A stretch of 29,668 bases of DNA from an uncultured Flavobacteriales bacterium (GTDB lineage Bacteria; Bacteroidota; Bacteroidia; Flavobacteriales; Crocinitomicaceae), in contig CAMLLB010000053.1 of the NCBI GenBank assembly GCA_946480815.1, positions 1 through 29,668 of the forward strand, read 5' to 3'. Every line of letters starts with the position of its first letter. Position 1 is the stretch's first letter. A program made the position numbers and the translations under genes. The notes below the pieces were generated by a model. That model saw only the letters and a list, made by a program, of their open reading frames with translations, was not told the DNA's origin and ran no database searches. This document shows, one piece after another, positions 1 through 7,342 of this stretch.

Positions 1-1
1 G

Positions 2-565
2 GTGGAAGAAAAACAAGTGATAACACAAGTTGTGACAGGAGATTTAAACACATTTGAAATGGTATTTCGCGATTATTATAAGCCGCTTGTCCGCTACGGC
101 AACACCTTTCTGAAAGATTCAGATGAAGCGGAAGACATTGTTCAGCAGGTATTTGTTTCTTTTTGGGAAAAACGTGCGCAACTGGATATTCACACTTCCA
201 TTCGCGCGGTTTTATACAAGGCCGTTCAGAATGCCTGTTTGAATAAGATCAAACATATGAAAGTGCGGAATGTTTATGCAGCCGAATTAAAAGCAACAGC
301 TATATGCGAAGATTCTTCCGATTCGGTACAGGTAACCGAGCTCAATGAACGGATTCAACTGGCAATGGAAAATATGCCGGAACAATGCGGGCGCATTTTC
401 AAAATGAGCCGCTTTGAACAACTGCGTTACCAGGAAATCGCCGACGAATTGGGTTTATCGGTGAAAACCGTGGAAAATCAAATGGGAAAAGCCCTCAAAA
501 TTGTACGTGAAGAGTTGAAAGACTATTTGCCCTTACTCATCCTTTTTTTCATTCAGACATTATGA
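2..565 (+). CDS. ECF RNA polymerase sigma factor (Bacteroidetes FecI-like)
   Basis: An alternative sigma factor of about 187 residues that would direct RNA polymerase to envelope-stress or uptake promoters. Sigma region 2 spans about residues 20-85 and carries the AEDIVQQVF helix and the FWEKR motif. Region 4 spans about 118-172 with the helix-turn-helix YQEIADELGLSVKTVENQM. A hydrophobic tail (PLLILFFIQTL) ends the protein, as in many Bacteroidota family members. The GTG at base 2 is the first usable start, but the window opens one base before it, so a few N-terminal residues could be missing. Its stop overlaps the start of the anti-sigma gene by 4 bases (ATGA), so the two are translationally coupled. 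The family is clear; the regulon is unknown. Confidence 0.92.
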   Translation: MEEKQVITQVVTGDLNTFEMVFRDYYKPLVRYGNTFLKDSDEAEDIVQQVFVSFWEKRAQLDIHTSIRAVLYKAVQNACLNKIKHMKVRNVYAAELKATAICEDSSDSVQVTELNERIQLAMENMPEQCGRIFKMSRFEQLRYQEIADELGLSVKTVENQMGKALKIVREELKDYLPLLILFFIQTL

Positions 566-1512
566 AAACACTACACGATATGGATGCATTAATCGGCAAA
601 TTCCTCAGCGGAGAAGCAGATCCACAGGAAGCCATGTTCCTGGAAGACTGGATTGCCGAATCTCCGGAGAATGAACGATATTTCGAACAAAGTGCAAAGG
701 CTTTCGGTTTGACCGAAAAAGTTATTTCCACAGATACCGCCTGGAACAACCTTCAAACACAATTAAAACAAGCTCCGGTCCGCAAACTCAATACCCGATG
801 GATCTCTTCAATTGCTGCAATCCTGGTCATCTCTTTTGGTGCTGTTCTCTATTTTCTGAATTCAGAAGAGCAAAACACCATTTTCATCGCAGGGAAAGAA
901 AAAAAGAACATTGAACTGAACGACGGAACCGATATTCAATTGGCAGCACATTCAAGTGTGGAGCTGGCAACTGATTACGGAAAGAAAAACCGCTCTCTGA
1001 AATTAAACGGATCCGGCTATTTCTCTGTGAAACACAGTAAAAAACTGCCCTTTATCATTGATGCCGGACCCATTCACATCAAGGACCTCGGAACAAAATT
1101 CGATGTGAAAACTGCCGACGATACCATTTACGTACGAGTTGACGAAGGAATTGTAGTGATCTACGATAACAAAGGAATGCAACTCACACTTCATGCAAAT
1201 GAAAGTGCACATTATGTTATTTCAAGTGGTGATCTGAAACTGGACGTCCTGACAGAAAACCTCAAGAAACAGTACAAAACGATTTTACTTGATAATCAGC
1301 GCCTGGAAGATGTAGTGAATCTTCTCAACCAAACGTACAAAGTGAATATCCGCATCGACAACCCGGCGTTGAAGAATTGCAGGATTACGACCGAGTTTTT
1401 AAATGAAGACCTGGATACTGTTCTAATGGTGATCTCTCAGACACTCGAAGTAACAATCCTGAAAGAAAAGAATAATGTCTACGTGATTAAAGGATTGGCA
1501 TGCATACAATAA
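562..1512 (+). CDS. FecR-type anti-sigma factor with DUF4974 domain
   Basis: A single-pass inner-membrane anti-sigma factor of 316 residues. The N-terminal ~75 residues are cytoplasmic and would hold the sigma factor. A transmembrane helix lies at about 80-99 (ISSIAAILVISFGAVLYFL). The periplasmic FecR domain covers about 105-210 (LNDGTDIQLAAHSSVEL, then GYFSVKH and DLGTKFDV). The C-terminal DUF4974/STN-like domain is at about 245-310 (LEDVVNLLNQTYKVNI). It overlaps the upstream sigma gene by 4 bases and the downstream gene by 13 bases. In the FecIR paradigm a ligand-loaded outer-membrane receptor signals to this periplasmic domain; here the candidate signaller is the next gene. Confidence 0.93.
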   Translation: MKTLHDMDALIGKFLSGEADPQEAMFLEDWIAESPENERYFEQSAKAFGLTEKVISTDTAWNNLQTQLKQAPVRKLNTRWISSIAAILVISFGAVLYFLNSEEQNTIFIAGKEKKNIELNDGTDIQLAAHSSVELATDYGKKNRSLKLNGSGYFSVKHSKKLPFIIDAGPIHIKDLGTKFDVKTADDTIYVRVDEGIVVIYDNKGMQLTLHANESAHYVISSGDLKLDVLTENLKKQYKTILLDNQRLEDVVNLLNQTYKVNIRIDNPALKNCRITTEFLNEDLDTVLMVISQTLEVTILKEKNNVYVIKGLACIQ

Positions 1513-3383
1513 TCCGTTTTTTCTGCATTATTAGTCTTTGCTGCATTGCTGCTTTTCATTCGAATGCGCAAACTCCTTACCTCGAAAAAGAAGTAACCGT
1601 TCGATCGGGAAATTATTCCTATGAAGAATTGTTCCGGCAAATATCCAATCAAACCGGAGTCGTGTTCTCGTACACCGGTTTCGACGATAAGCAACGGGCA
1701 GCAGTGAAATTTGACAAACAACCACTCCGGATTGTTTTAAACACCCTTTTCAATAGTGGAAACTGCAGCTACAAACTGAAAGGAAAATACGTCATTATCA
1801 ATTGCAAATCTGCGCCAAAACCGAAGGCCGACAATCCAGCTTCCAGCAATTCCAACCTGGTGCTGAACGGTTACATTCTGAATGCGGAAGATTCATCGGA
1901 AATAGTGGAATCAAGTGTTTATCTCCGCCAAAGCAAACAATCGGCGCTAACCAACGAATACGGGTATTTCAATATGTCGTTCCCGAAAACAGCAGATGTA
2001 CTTTCCATTTCCGTAGCAAAGGAACATTTCAAAGACACCACCGTTGTCATATTCTCCAAACAACAAAATACACTGGTCATTTACCTGGAGCCTAAATCAG
2101 CGCCCATGAGTGTTACGATGGATTCCGTACGCGTAACCGTTTCAATCGATTCCATAAAATCCTCAGACACCCCGATTAAAGATACCACCCCATACGTAAG
2201 CCCGTTTTGGAAGCGGTTCGGAGAACACCGTGCAAACCTGAGGAATATCTCGGATACCTTGTTCACGAATGTTTCATTTTCACTTGTTCCGCCAATAAGC
2301 ACCAATCGCTTGCTTTCCGTGAACACCGTGAATAAATTCTCATTCAATTTGCTGGTCGGCTCCTCCAAAGGAATTGATGTTTTTGAATTGGGAGGCCTGG
2401 TCAATTTCGATTATGGAAATGTACGGTACGTGCAGATCGGCGGTTTGGCAAACCTGGTTTCCGGAACATCTTCAGGTGTTCAATTGGCCGGGCTCGTAAA
2501 TACTGTTGCAAAGGATGTAAGCGGTGTCCAGGTTGCCGGTTTGGTAAATCTCGATGGTGGCAAGGTAAAACACGTACAGGTCGCCGGAATTGCGAACGTA
2601 GTAAAAGATACGGTAACTGCGGTACAAATTGGTGGAATTGCAAACCTGAACAGATCGTATACCCGGGGAATTCAGGGAGCGGGAATTTATAATCAGACGA
2701 AAAACATGCAAGGAATCCAGCTTACAGGAATTGCCAATCTCGGCGATACCGTATCAGGAAGTCAAATTGCAGGATTGGTGAATACCGGTCGGGTCATCAA
2801 TGGATTCCAGCTTTCAGGTCTGATCAATATCGCCCAAAAGGTGAATGGTTCGCAGCTAGGTTTCCTGAATGTCACCGATTCAATTTCCGGAGTACCGGTC
2901 GGATTTTTAAGCTTCGTAAAAACAGGATATCACAAAGTTGAACTTGCCTGCGATGAAAATTTACTGGGAACACTCAGTTTCCGGACAGGCGTTGACGCAT
3001 TTCACAACATACTCCTTGGCGGAGTTCAAATGGCAAAAGGGCGTTCATTGTGGACAATTGGTTACGGAGTAGGATCTGCTCTTCGATTGGGAAGAAAATG
3101 GTATTTGGACCTGGACCTTACAGCGCAACACCTGTATTTGAACAGCACCGATTTCACGTACAATATGCTCACAAAAGGTTTCCTGGGGATCGAATACCGT
3201 TTTGGGAAAAATTTCAGTATTGCGGCCGGACCAACACTCAACTGGTATAGTTCGGAAAGTGCTGACCCTACTCTCGATCCGATCTGGGACAGAATCAAAC
3301 AACATCCCCTTTCCAGTTCTGTGAATGGCAGCTTTTCCAATCAATTATGGATCGGAGGGAAATTGGCTTTACGGTTCTTTTAA
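1500..3383 (+). CDS. Outer-membrane protein: STN + carboxypeptidase-regulatory domain + LA_2272-like repeats
   Basis: Secreted protein of 627 residues with a signal peptide (1-24, ending SNAQ). An STN (secretin/TonB short N-terminal) domain lies at about 33-101, with YEELFRQISNQTGVVFSY followed by LRIVLNTLF. A carboxypeptidase-regulatory-like beta domain is at about 120-198. Residues 290-470 hold about ten 20-23-residue repeats built on Q(I/V/L)(A/G)G(L/I)(V/A)N, the pattern of LA_2272 surface repeats. The rest looks like beta-barrel strands and ends LALRFF, an outer-membrane-type terminal aromatic. No TonB plug domain is visible, so it is not a standard TonB receptor. It overlaps the FecR gene by 13 bases and probably acts with it, either as signal source or as regulated product. 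The exact role is unknown. Confidence 0.82.
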   Translation: MHTIIRFFCIISLCCIAAFHSNAQTPYLEKEVTVRSGNYSYEELFRQISNQTGVVFSYTGFDDKQRAAVKFDKQPLRIVLNTLFNSGNCSYKLKGKYVIINCKSAPKPKADNPASSNSNLVLNGYILNAEDSSEIVESSVYLRQSKQSALTNEYGYFNMSFPKTADVLSISVAKEHFKDTTVVIFSKQQNTLVIYLEPKSAPMSVTMDSVRVTVSIDSIKSSDTPIKDTTPYVSPFWKRFGEHRANLRNISDTLFTNVSFSLVPPISTNRLLSVNTVNKFSFNLLVGSSKGIDVFELGGLVNFDYGNVRYVQIGGLANLVSGTSSGVQLAGLVNTVAKDVSGVQVAGLVNLDGGKVKHVQVAGIANVVKDTVTAVQIGGIANLNRSYTRGIQGAGIYNQTKNMQGIQLTGIANLGDTVSGSQIAGLVNTGRVINGFQLSGLINIAQKVNGSQLGFLNVTDSISGVPVGFLSFVKTGYHKVELACDENLLGTLSFRTGVDAFHNILLGGVQMAKGRSLWTIGYGVGSALRLGRKWYLDLDLTAQHLYLNSTDFTYNMLTKGFLGIEYRFGKNFSIAAGPTLNWYSSESADPTLDPIWDRIKQHPLSSSVNGSFSNQLWIGGKLALRFF

Positions 3384-3415
3384 GATTACCTAAACTTTGT
3401 GAAACACATTTTTAT

Positions 3416-3446
3416 CCTCCCCCTTTCATCCCCCTCCAAAGGGGGA
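3416..3446 (-). repeat. GC-rich palindromic repeat, copy A
   Basis: The core CCCCCTCCAAAGGGGG sits at 3430-3445, preceded by a CCTCCCCCTTT arm at 3416-3426. This is the reverse complement of the consensus TCCCCCTTTGGAGGGGG plus AGGGGGAGG. The core can fold as a 6-bp stem with a 4-base loop, or its C-tract can pair with the second G-tract. It lies 32 bases after the stop of the STN/LA_2272 gene and faces copy B. Confidence 0.85.
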
Positions 3447-3535
3447 GCTCCCAACTTCCCTTTCAAGGAAAAAATCATTCCAGATTTAGATTTGGATTTT
3501 CGAAGATAAACTCAATTTACTGAATGGATCCTCAA

Positions 3536-3568
3536 TTCCCCCTTTGGAGGGGGATATTAAGGGGAGGA
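3536..3568 (+). repeat. GC-rich palindromic repeat, copy B
   Basis: The core CCCCCTTTGGAGGGGG is at 3538-3553, followed by ATATTA and GGGGAGGA. It is inverted relative to copy A with about 90 bases between, so A and B form a 153-base unit with inverted ends and no gene inside. The interior has no ORF or clear motif. Confidence 0.85.
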
Positions 3569-3656
3569 CATGATAAATTGAAAAATAAATTCCCATTCGC
3601 ATAGGGGTAAACTCAATCTGAATTGTCATAAAGACAACTAACAAATAAAAGTCATT

Positions 3657-4382
3657 ATGAACAATTTAAAATTGATGATCCCGATGCTTTTGATTCTGGC
3701 GGGCTCATTCACATCCTGCAAGAAACACTTGTTTAATTCCATTAAAGGAAAAGGAGAAACTGTCACTGAAACGCGTACGTTGAGTGGTTTCAATAAAATC
3801 TCATTGGATATTGATGCAGATATCTATTACACACAGGATTCGGTTTATTTCGTTGAACTTTCTGCGCAGCAAAATGTGTTGGATGTCATTACAACCGAGA
3901 TCAGTTCCGGAGAATTGGAAGTTGACTCGAGAAAGTGGATCCGTAAACACAATGGTATTAAAATCATCATCCACTCACCTGACCTTTATGCATTGGATAT
4001 CAGCGGAAGCGGAAACATTGAATCATCTTCAGACATTTCAACGACAACACTGGAATTGAATATCAGCGGTTCGGGAAATATCAAACTGGCTTCCGTTTAT
4101 AGTGCAGAGTTAGAAGCAAAAATCAGCGGGTCAGGAAATATAGCTGCTTCAGGTGGAACAGCAACAAACCAAAAAGCAAGCATCAGCGGGTCCGGAAATA
4201 TTGAAATGGATGGGCTCATGGTAAATCATTCGGATGCGAAGATCAGTGGCTCCGGAAACATTTCAGTTTGGGTTTTGGACCAATTGAAAGCGACCATTTC
4301 CGGAAGCGGTGATATTCGATACAAAGGGAATCCGGTTGTTAATACAACAATCAGCGGATCCGGGTCAGTGATCCATATTTAA
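3657..4382 (+). CDS. Head-GIN domain (DUF2807) putative lipoprotein
   Basis: A cell-envelope lipoprotein of 241 residues. The signal peptide has a lipobox ending SFTSC, so Cys21 would be lipidated. Residues 45-110 are a beta-rich stretch typical of DUF2807 (FNKISLDIDADIYYTQ). From residue 115 a motif ISGSGN(I) recurs seven times with a spacing of about 18-21 residues (near 115, 136, 156, 176, 196, 214, 232), giving a beta-helix-like stack. The family is called putative autotransporter adhesin, head GIN domain; its biochemical role is not established. It stands between the repeat pair A/B and a hairpin, and precedes a TonB-dependent receptor on the same strand. I see no clear -7 box upstream. 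Confidence 0.9.
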   Translation: MNNLKLMIPMLLILAGSFTSCKKHLFNSIKGKGETVTETRTLSGFNKISLDIDADIYYTQDSVYFVELSAQQNVLDVITTEISSGELEVDSRKWIRKHNGIKIIIHSPDLYALDISGSGNIESSSDISTTTLELNISGSGNIKLASVYSAELEAKISGSGNIAASGGTATNQKASISGSGNIEMDGLMVNHSDAKISGSGNISVWVLDQLKATISGSGDIRYKGNPVVNTTISGSGSVIHI

Positions 4383-4417
4383 TTCACACAAAACAAAACG
4401 CATTAAATTATTGGCAT

Positions 4418-4451
4418 CATAAGTAGGCGACGCATCGCGTGCCTACTTATG
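4418..4451. repeat. Intergenic hairpin with GTAGGC arms and GCATCGCG core
   Basis: Outer arms CATAAGTAGGC (4418-4428) and GCCTACTTATG (4441-4451) are exact reverse complements. The loop itself contains the inner pair ACGC/GCGT around ATC. The element lies 36 bases after the head-GIN stop and 24 bases before the TonB receptor ATG. It shares arm and core sequence with elements at 23991 and 19233. It may act as a terminator or mRNA-stability hairpin. Confidence 0.8.
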
Positions 4452-4474
4452 ATTGCGAAACAAAAATCAACATT

Positions 4475-6841
4475 ATGTTCCAAAAAAAATTAACGAAATT
4501 CTTCGTATTGGGATTGCTTTGTTTTATTGTCAACACCTGTTTCTCCCAAACACAAACAGTTCGCGGCACAGTTGTCGACAATATTTCCCAGTCTTCCATC
4601 CCGGGTGCAATTGTCAAAATCACCGGCCTGGATTCTGTGATCCATGCCGTCACTGATGAGGACGGTAAGTTCACCCTGCTTCGTGTTCCGGTTGGAAGCA
4701 GAATGATTGAAATCACTGCTACCGATTACAAACCGGTGATTATGCAAAATGTCACTGTAAATGCCGGGAAGGAATTGGTACTGACCATTCAAATGGAAGA
4801 AGACCTCGAAAGTATCAGCGAAGTGGTTGTCACTGCTAAAACGGATAAGAACAGTCCACTGAACGAGCTTTCCGTTGTCAGTACCCGAACATTTTCGGTA
4901 GAAGAAACGCAGAAATTTGCTGCAGCAGTAAACGATCCTGCACGAATGGCTACCTCTTTCGCAGGAGTTGTAACAGCAGGCGACGGAAACAATCACATTT
5001 CGATCCGGGGAAATTCACCCAACGGTATTTTGTGGCGTATGGAAGGTGTGGAAATCCCGAACCCGAACCACTTTTCAAATGTTGGAACGGCCGGTGGCGG
5101 AATTTCAATCTTAAGTGCACAATTGATGAGTAATTCCGATTTTTCAACCGGAGCTTTTGCGGCGGAATATGGGAATGCACTTTCCGGAGTATTCGACCTG
5201 AGATTGAGAAAAGGAAACAATGAAAAACGCGAATATACGGTCCAACTCGGAGTACTTGGACTGGACGTTGCCACGGAAGGCCCGTTCAAAAAAGGATACG
5301 AAGGGTCATACCTCATTAATTATCGTTATTCGACCTTAAATATCCTTGGAAAGATCGGAGTTCCTATCGGAGACGCAAATACCAATTTCCAGGATCTGTC
5401 CTTCAATTTTTATCTTCCAACCAGGAAACTTGGAAAATTTACCGTTTTTGGTTTTGGCGGATTGAGCTACCAGACGACCACCGCTGAAAAAGATTCTCTT
5501 CGCTGGCAGGAAGACGATTTTCTCCGGTTAAATACCAATTTCTACAGCAACACCGGAGCAGTTGGAATTACGAACACCAAACTTTTCAGCAACAAATCCT
5601 ACTTAAAAACAGCTTTGGTATTTTCCGGGACCGAAAACGGTTACAAACAAGATGAGCTGCAAGACGATTACAATTCACTGGTACGGGAGTATGAGCAGCG
5701 TTTTTTGCAGAACAAACTGACACTTTCAAGCACATACACGCAAAAAATAAATGCAAAGCATAACATCCGGACCGGATTTATCCTGAATCACCTTGGTTAT
5801 CACTTAAAGCAGAGTGATATGGGTGACTCGACAGTTTTAATGGAACAAATCAATGAAAAAGGCGGAACCGAAACCATGCAGGTATTTTTCCAATGGAATG
5901 CCCACCTCACTGAAAAACTGACAACGAATGTCGGAGTTCATTACTTTCAACTATTCCTGAACAACAGTAATTCGATTGAACCACGTGCTTCCATTCGTTA
6001 TGATTTTCATCCGAAGCACCACCTCACACTGGGTTATGGTTTACACAGTCAGCTACAGCCTATTGGAGTTTATTTTGTAGAGCGAAACGAAAACGGAACA
6101 ACTACGCTTCCAAACCGCAACTTAAAATTGAGCAAAGCACATCATGCTGTTTTTGGGTATGACTTTGTGGTCAATGATCACGAACACATTAAAACAGAAG
6201 TTTATTACCAGCATTTGTTTCATGTTCCGATCAGTAAAGATCCGGCAAGCACCTATTCTATTTTGAATTCTACGGATGGATTCCCCTCTGATTCGTTAAG
6301 TAACTCCGGGCTTGGAAAAAATTATGGGATTGAATTGACTTATGAGCGCTTCCTGTTCAAAAACCTGTATTATTTACTTTCTGCTTCATTGTACGAATCC
6401 AAATACAAAGCAGCAGACGGAAACTGGTACGATACGCGTTTCAATACCAATTATGCAACTTCATTAACCATCGGGAAAGAATGGAATTTAAAGAACAAAA
6501 AGGGGAAAAACAGGACCCTTGGTTTTAATATCAAGTCCATATATGTTGGAGGTTTCCGCTATACACCGATCGATCTGAATGCATCCATCGCAGCCGGTGA
6601 AACGAAATTTGTGACAACGCAAACATATCACAAAAGAATGCCTGATTATTACCGTTTGGATATTCGTCTAAGTTTGAAACGCAATTACAAAAGGCTTACA
6701 AGTACGGTAGCATTGGATATTCAGAATACAACAAACAGGAAAAATGTAGGCGGGCAATATTTCGACAAAAAAACCGGAGAAGTGAAGTATTGGTATCAGA
6801 CGCCCTTACTGCCGGTGTTGAGCTATCGTTTGGAGTTTTGA
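4475..6841 (+). CDS. TonB-dependent receptor with carboxypeptidase-regulatory domain
   Basis: An outer-membrane active-transport receptor of 788 residues. The signal peptide is 1-25 (ending TCFSQ). A carboxypeptidase-regulatory-like domain spans about 27-107 (RGTVVDNISQSSIPGAIVKI). The plug domain is at about 115-235 and includes EVVVTAKTDKN, ISIRGNSPNGILWRMEGVEI and AEYGNALSGVFDLRLRKG. The rest is a 22-strand-type barrel ending SYRLEF with the terminal Phe expected for BAM recognition. I chose the ATG at 4475 because the in-frame GTG at 4439 lies inside a hairpin repeat and would put 12 polar residues before the signal peptide. No SusD-like partner is next to it, so the substrate cannot be deduced; it could be a peptide, metal complex or protein-related cargo. 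Confidence 0.93.
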   Translation: MFQKKLTKFFVLGLLCFIVNTCFSQTQTVRGTVVDNISQSSIPGAIVKITGLDSVIHAVTDEDGKFTLLRVPVGSRMIEITATDYKPVIMQNVTVNAGKELVLTIQMEEDLESISEVVVTAKTDKNSPLNELSVVSTRTFSVEETQKFAAAVNDPARMATSFAGVVTAGDGNNHISIRGNSPNGILWRMEGVEIPNPNHFSNVGTAGGGISILSAQLMSNSDFSTGAFAAEYGNALSGVFDLRLRKGNNEKREYTVQLGVLGLDVATEGPFKKGYEGSYLINYRYSTLNILGKIGVPIGDANTNFQDLSFNFYLPTRKLGKFTVFGFGGLSYQTTTAEKDSLRWQEDDFLRLNTNFYSNTGAVGITNTKLFSNKSYLKTALVFSGTENGYKQDELQDDYNSLVREYEQRFLQNKLTLSSTYTQKINAKHNIRTGFILNHLGYHLKQSDMGDSTVLMEQINEKGGTETMQVFFQWNAHLTEKLTTNVGVHYFQLFLNNSNSIEPRASIRYDFHPKHHLTLGYGLHSQLQPIGVYFVERNENGTTTLPNRNLKLSKAHHAVFGYDFVVNDHEHIKTEVYYQHLFHVPISKDPASTYSILNSTDGFPSDSLSNSGLGKNYGIELTYERFLFKNLYYLLSASLYESKYKAADGNWYDTRFNTNYATSLTIGKEWNLKNKKGKNRTLGFNIKSIYVGGFRYTPIDLNASIAAGETKFVTTQTYHKRMPDYYRLDIRLSLKRNYKRLTSTVALDIQNTTNRKNVGGQYFDKKTGEVKYWYQTPLLPVLSYRLEF

Positions 6842-6850
6842 TGATCATTC

Positions 6851-6881
6851 TCCCCCTTTGGAGGGGGATAAAGGGGGAGGA
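6851..6881 (+). repeat. GC-rich palindromic repeat, copy C (left of DUF559 gene)
   Basis: The core CCCCCTTTGGAGGGGG is at 6852-6867, then ATAAA and GGGGGAGGA. It starts 9 bases after the TonB receptor stop and ends 46 bases before the DUF559 start codon. It is inverted relative to copy D, with the GGGGGAGGA side pointing into the gene. Confidence 0.88.
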
Positions 6882-6927
6882 TTTTATAAATTATTGGAAG
6901 CAAATTCAAATTGTGTATCTTAATACT

Positions 6928-7305
6928 ATGTCTAACAACTATTACAATCCTGGTTTGAAAGAATTTGCACACGAACTTCGTTCGGAAACAGTTTCCAGGG
7001 CAGAAAAGTATTTATGGAAACATGTTCTTTCAAGAAATCAACAGGGTGTGAAATTTAAAAGGCAACGCCCAATTCTATATTTTATCGTGGATTTTTTCTC
7101 TCAGGAAATTGGATTAATCATTGAAATCGATGGGAATTCTCATATCAATAAAGGTGATTATGACAAAATGAGACAAAACAAACTGGAAGCTCTTGGTTAC
7201 ACGATTATTCGTTTTTCGGAAGGAGACGTAATCAATAACTTGGGAGATGTGATCATACAAATTCAACATGCGATTCATTGCTTAAGAGAAGAGAAAAACA
7301 TTTAA
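6928..7305 (+). CDS. DUF559 endonuclease-domain protein (Vsr-like fold)
   Basis: A 125-residue single-domain protein of the DUF559 family, related to very-short-patch-repair-like PD-(D/E)XK nucleases. Likely active-site residues visible in order are Glu26 (RAEKYLW), Asp55 (FIVDFF), Glu66 and Asp68 (IEIDG), and His72 (NSH). Basic KFKRQRPI precedes the strand carrying Asp55, and RFSEGDV is a conserved late motif. Length is full for the family, so it appears intact. I chose the ATG at 6928: an in-frame reading frame extends upstream through repeat C into the receptor gene, but that part is repeat-encoded. Repeats C and D flank the gene tightly and in inverted orientation. Function is unproven; DNA nicking at the repeats is a hypothesis. 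Confidence 0.88.
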   Translation: MSNNYYNPGLKEFAHELRSETVSRAEKYLWKHVLSRNQQGVKFKRQRPILYFIVDFFSQEIGLIIEIDGNSHINKGDYDKMRQNKLEALGYTIIRFSEGDVINNLGDVIIQIQHAIHCLREEKNI

Positions 7306-7310
7306 ATTTT

Positions 7311-7342
7311 TCCTCCCCCTTAGTCCCCCTCCAAAGGGGGAA
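7311..7342 (-). repeat. GC-rich palindromic repeat, copy D (right of DUF559 gene)
   Basis: The arm TCCTCCCCCTTAGT is followed by the core CCCCCTCCAAAGGGGG at 7325-7340. It begins 5 bases past the DUF559 stop and is inverted relative to copy C. It overlaps the last codons and the stop (7320-7322) of the EamA gene on the other strand, so it sits between convergent genes and could also serve as a bidirectional terminator. Confidence 0.88.

Noticed and set aside
1500..3383. Classical TonB-dependent receptor as third gene of the FecIR operon
   Set aside because: STN and regulatory domains are present, but there is no plug domain, and the length and repeat region do not fit a 22-strand receptor.
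4439..4474. Upstream GTG start for the TonB-dependent receptor
   Set aside because: It lies inside the hairpin at 4418-4451 and would add 12 polar residues before a clean signal peptide; the ATG at 4475 is preferred.
4490..4996. Long open frame on the minus strand inside the TonB receptor gene
   Set aside because: Antisense to a clear signal-peptide, regulatory and plug-domain region; Cys- and Ser-rich composition is typical of a shadow frame.
6790..6927. Long N-terminal extension of the DUF559 protein
   Set aside because: The extension overlaps the end of the TonB receptor gene in another frame and reads through repeat C; family proteins begin near the NPGLKEFA segment just after the ATG at 6928.
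3416..7342. CRISPR-like array made from the repeated palindromes
   Set aside because: Copies are not evenly spaced, switch orientation, and have genes rather than spacers between them; no cas genes are present.
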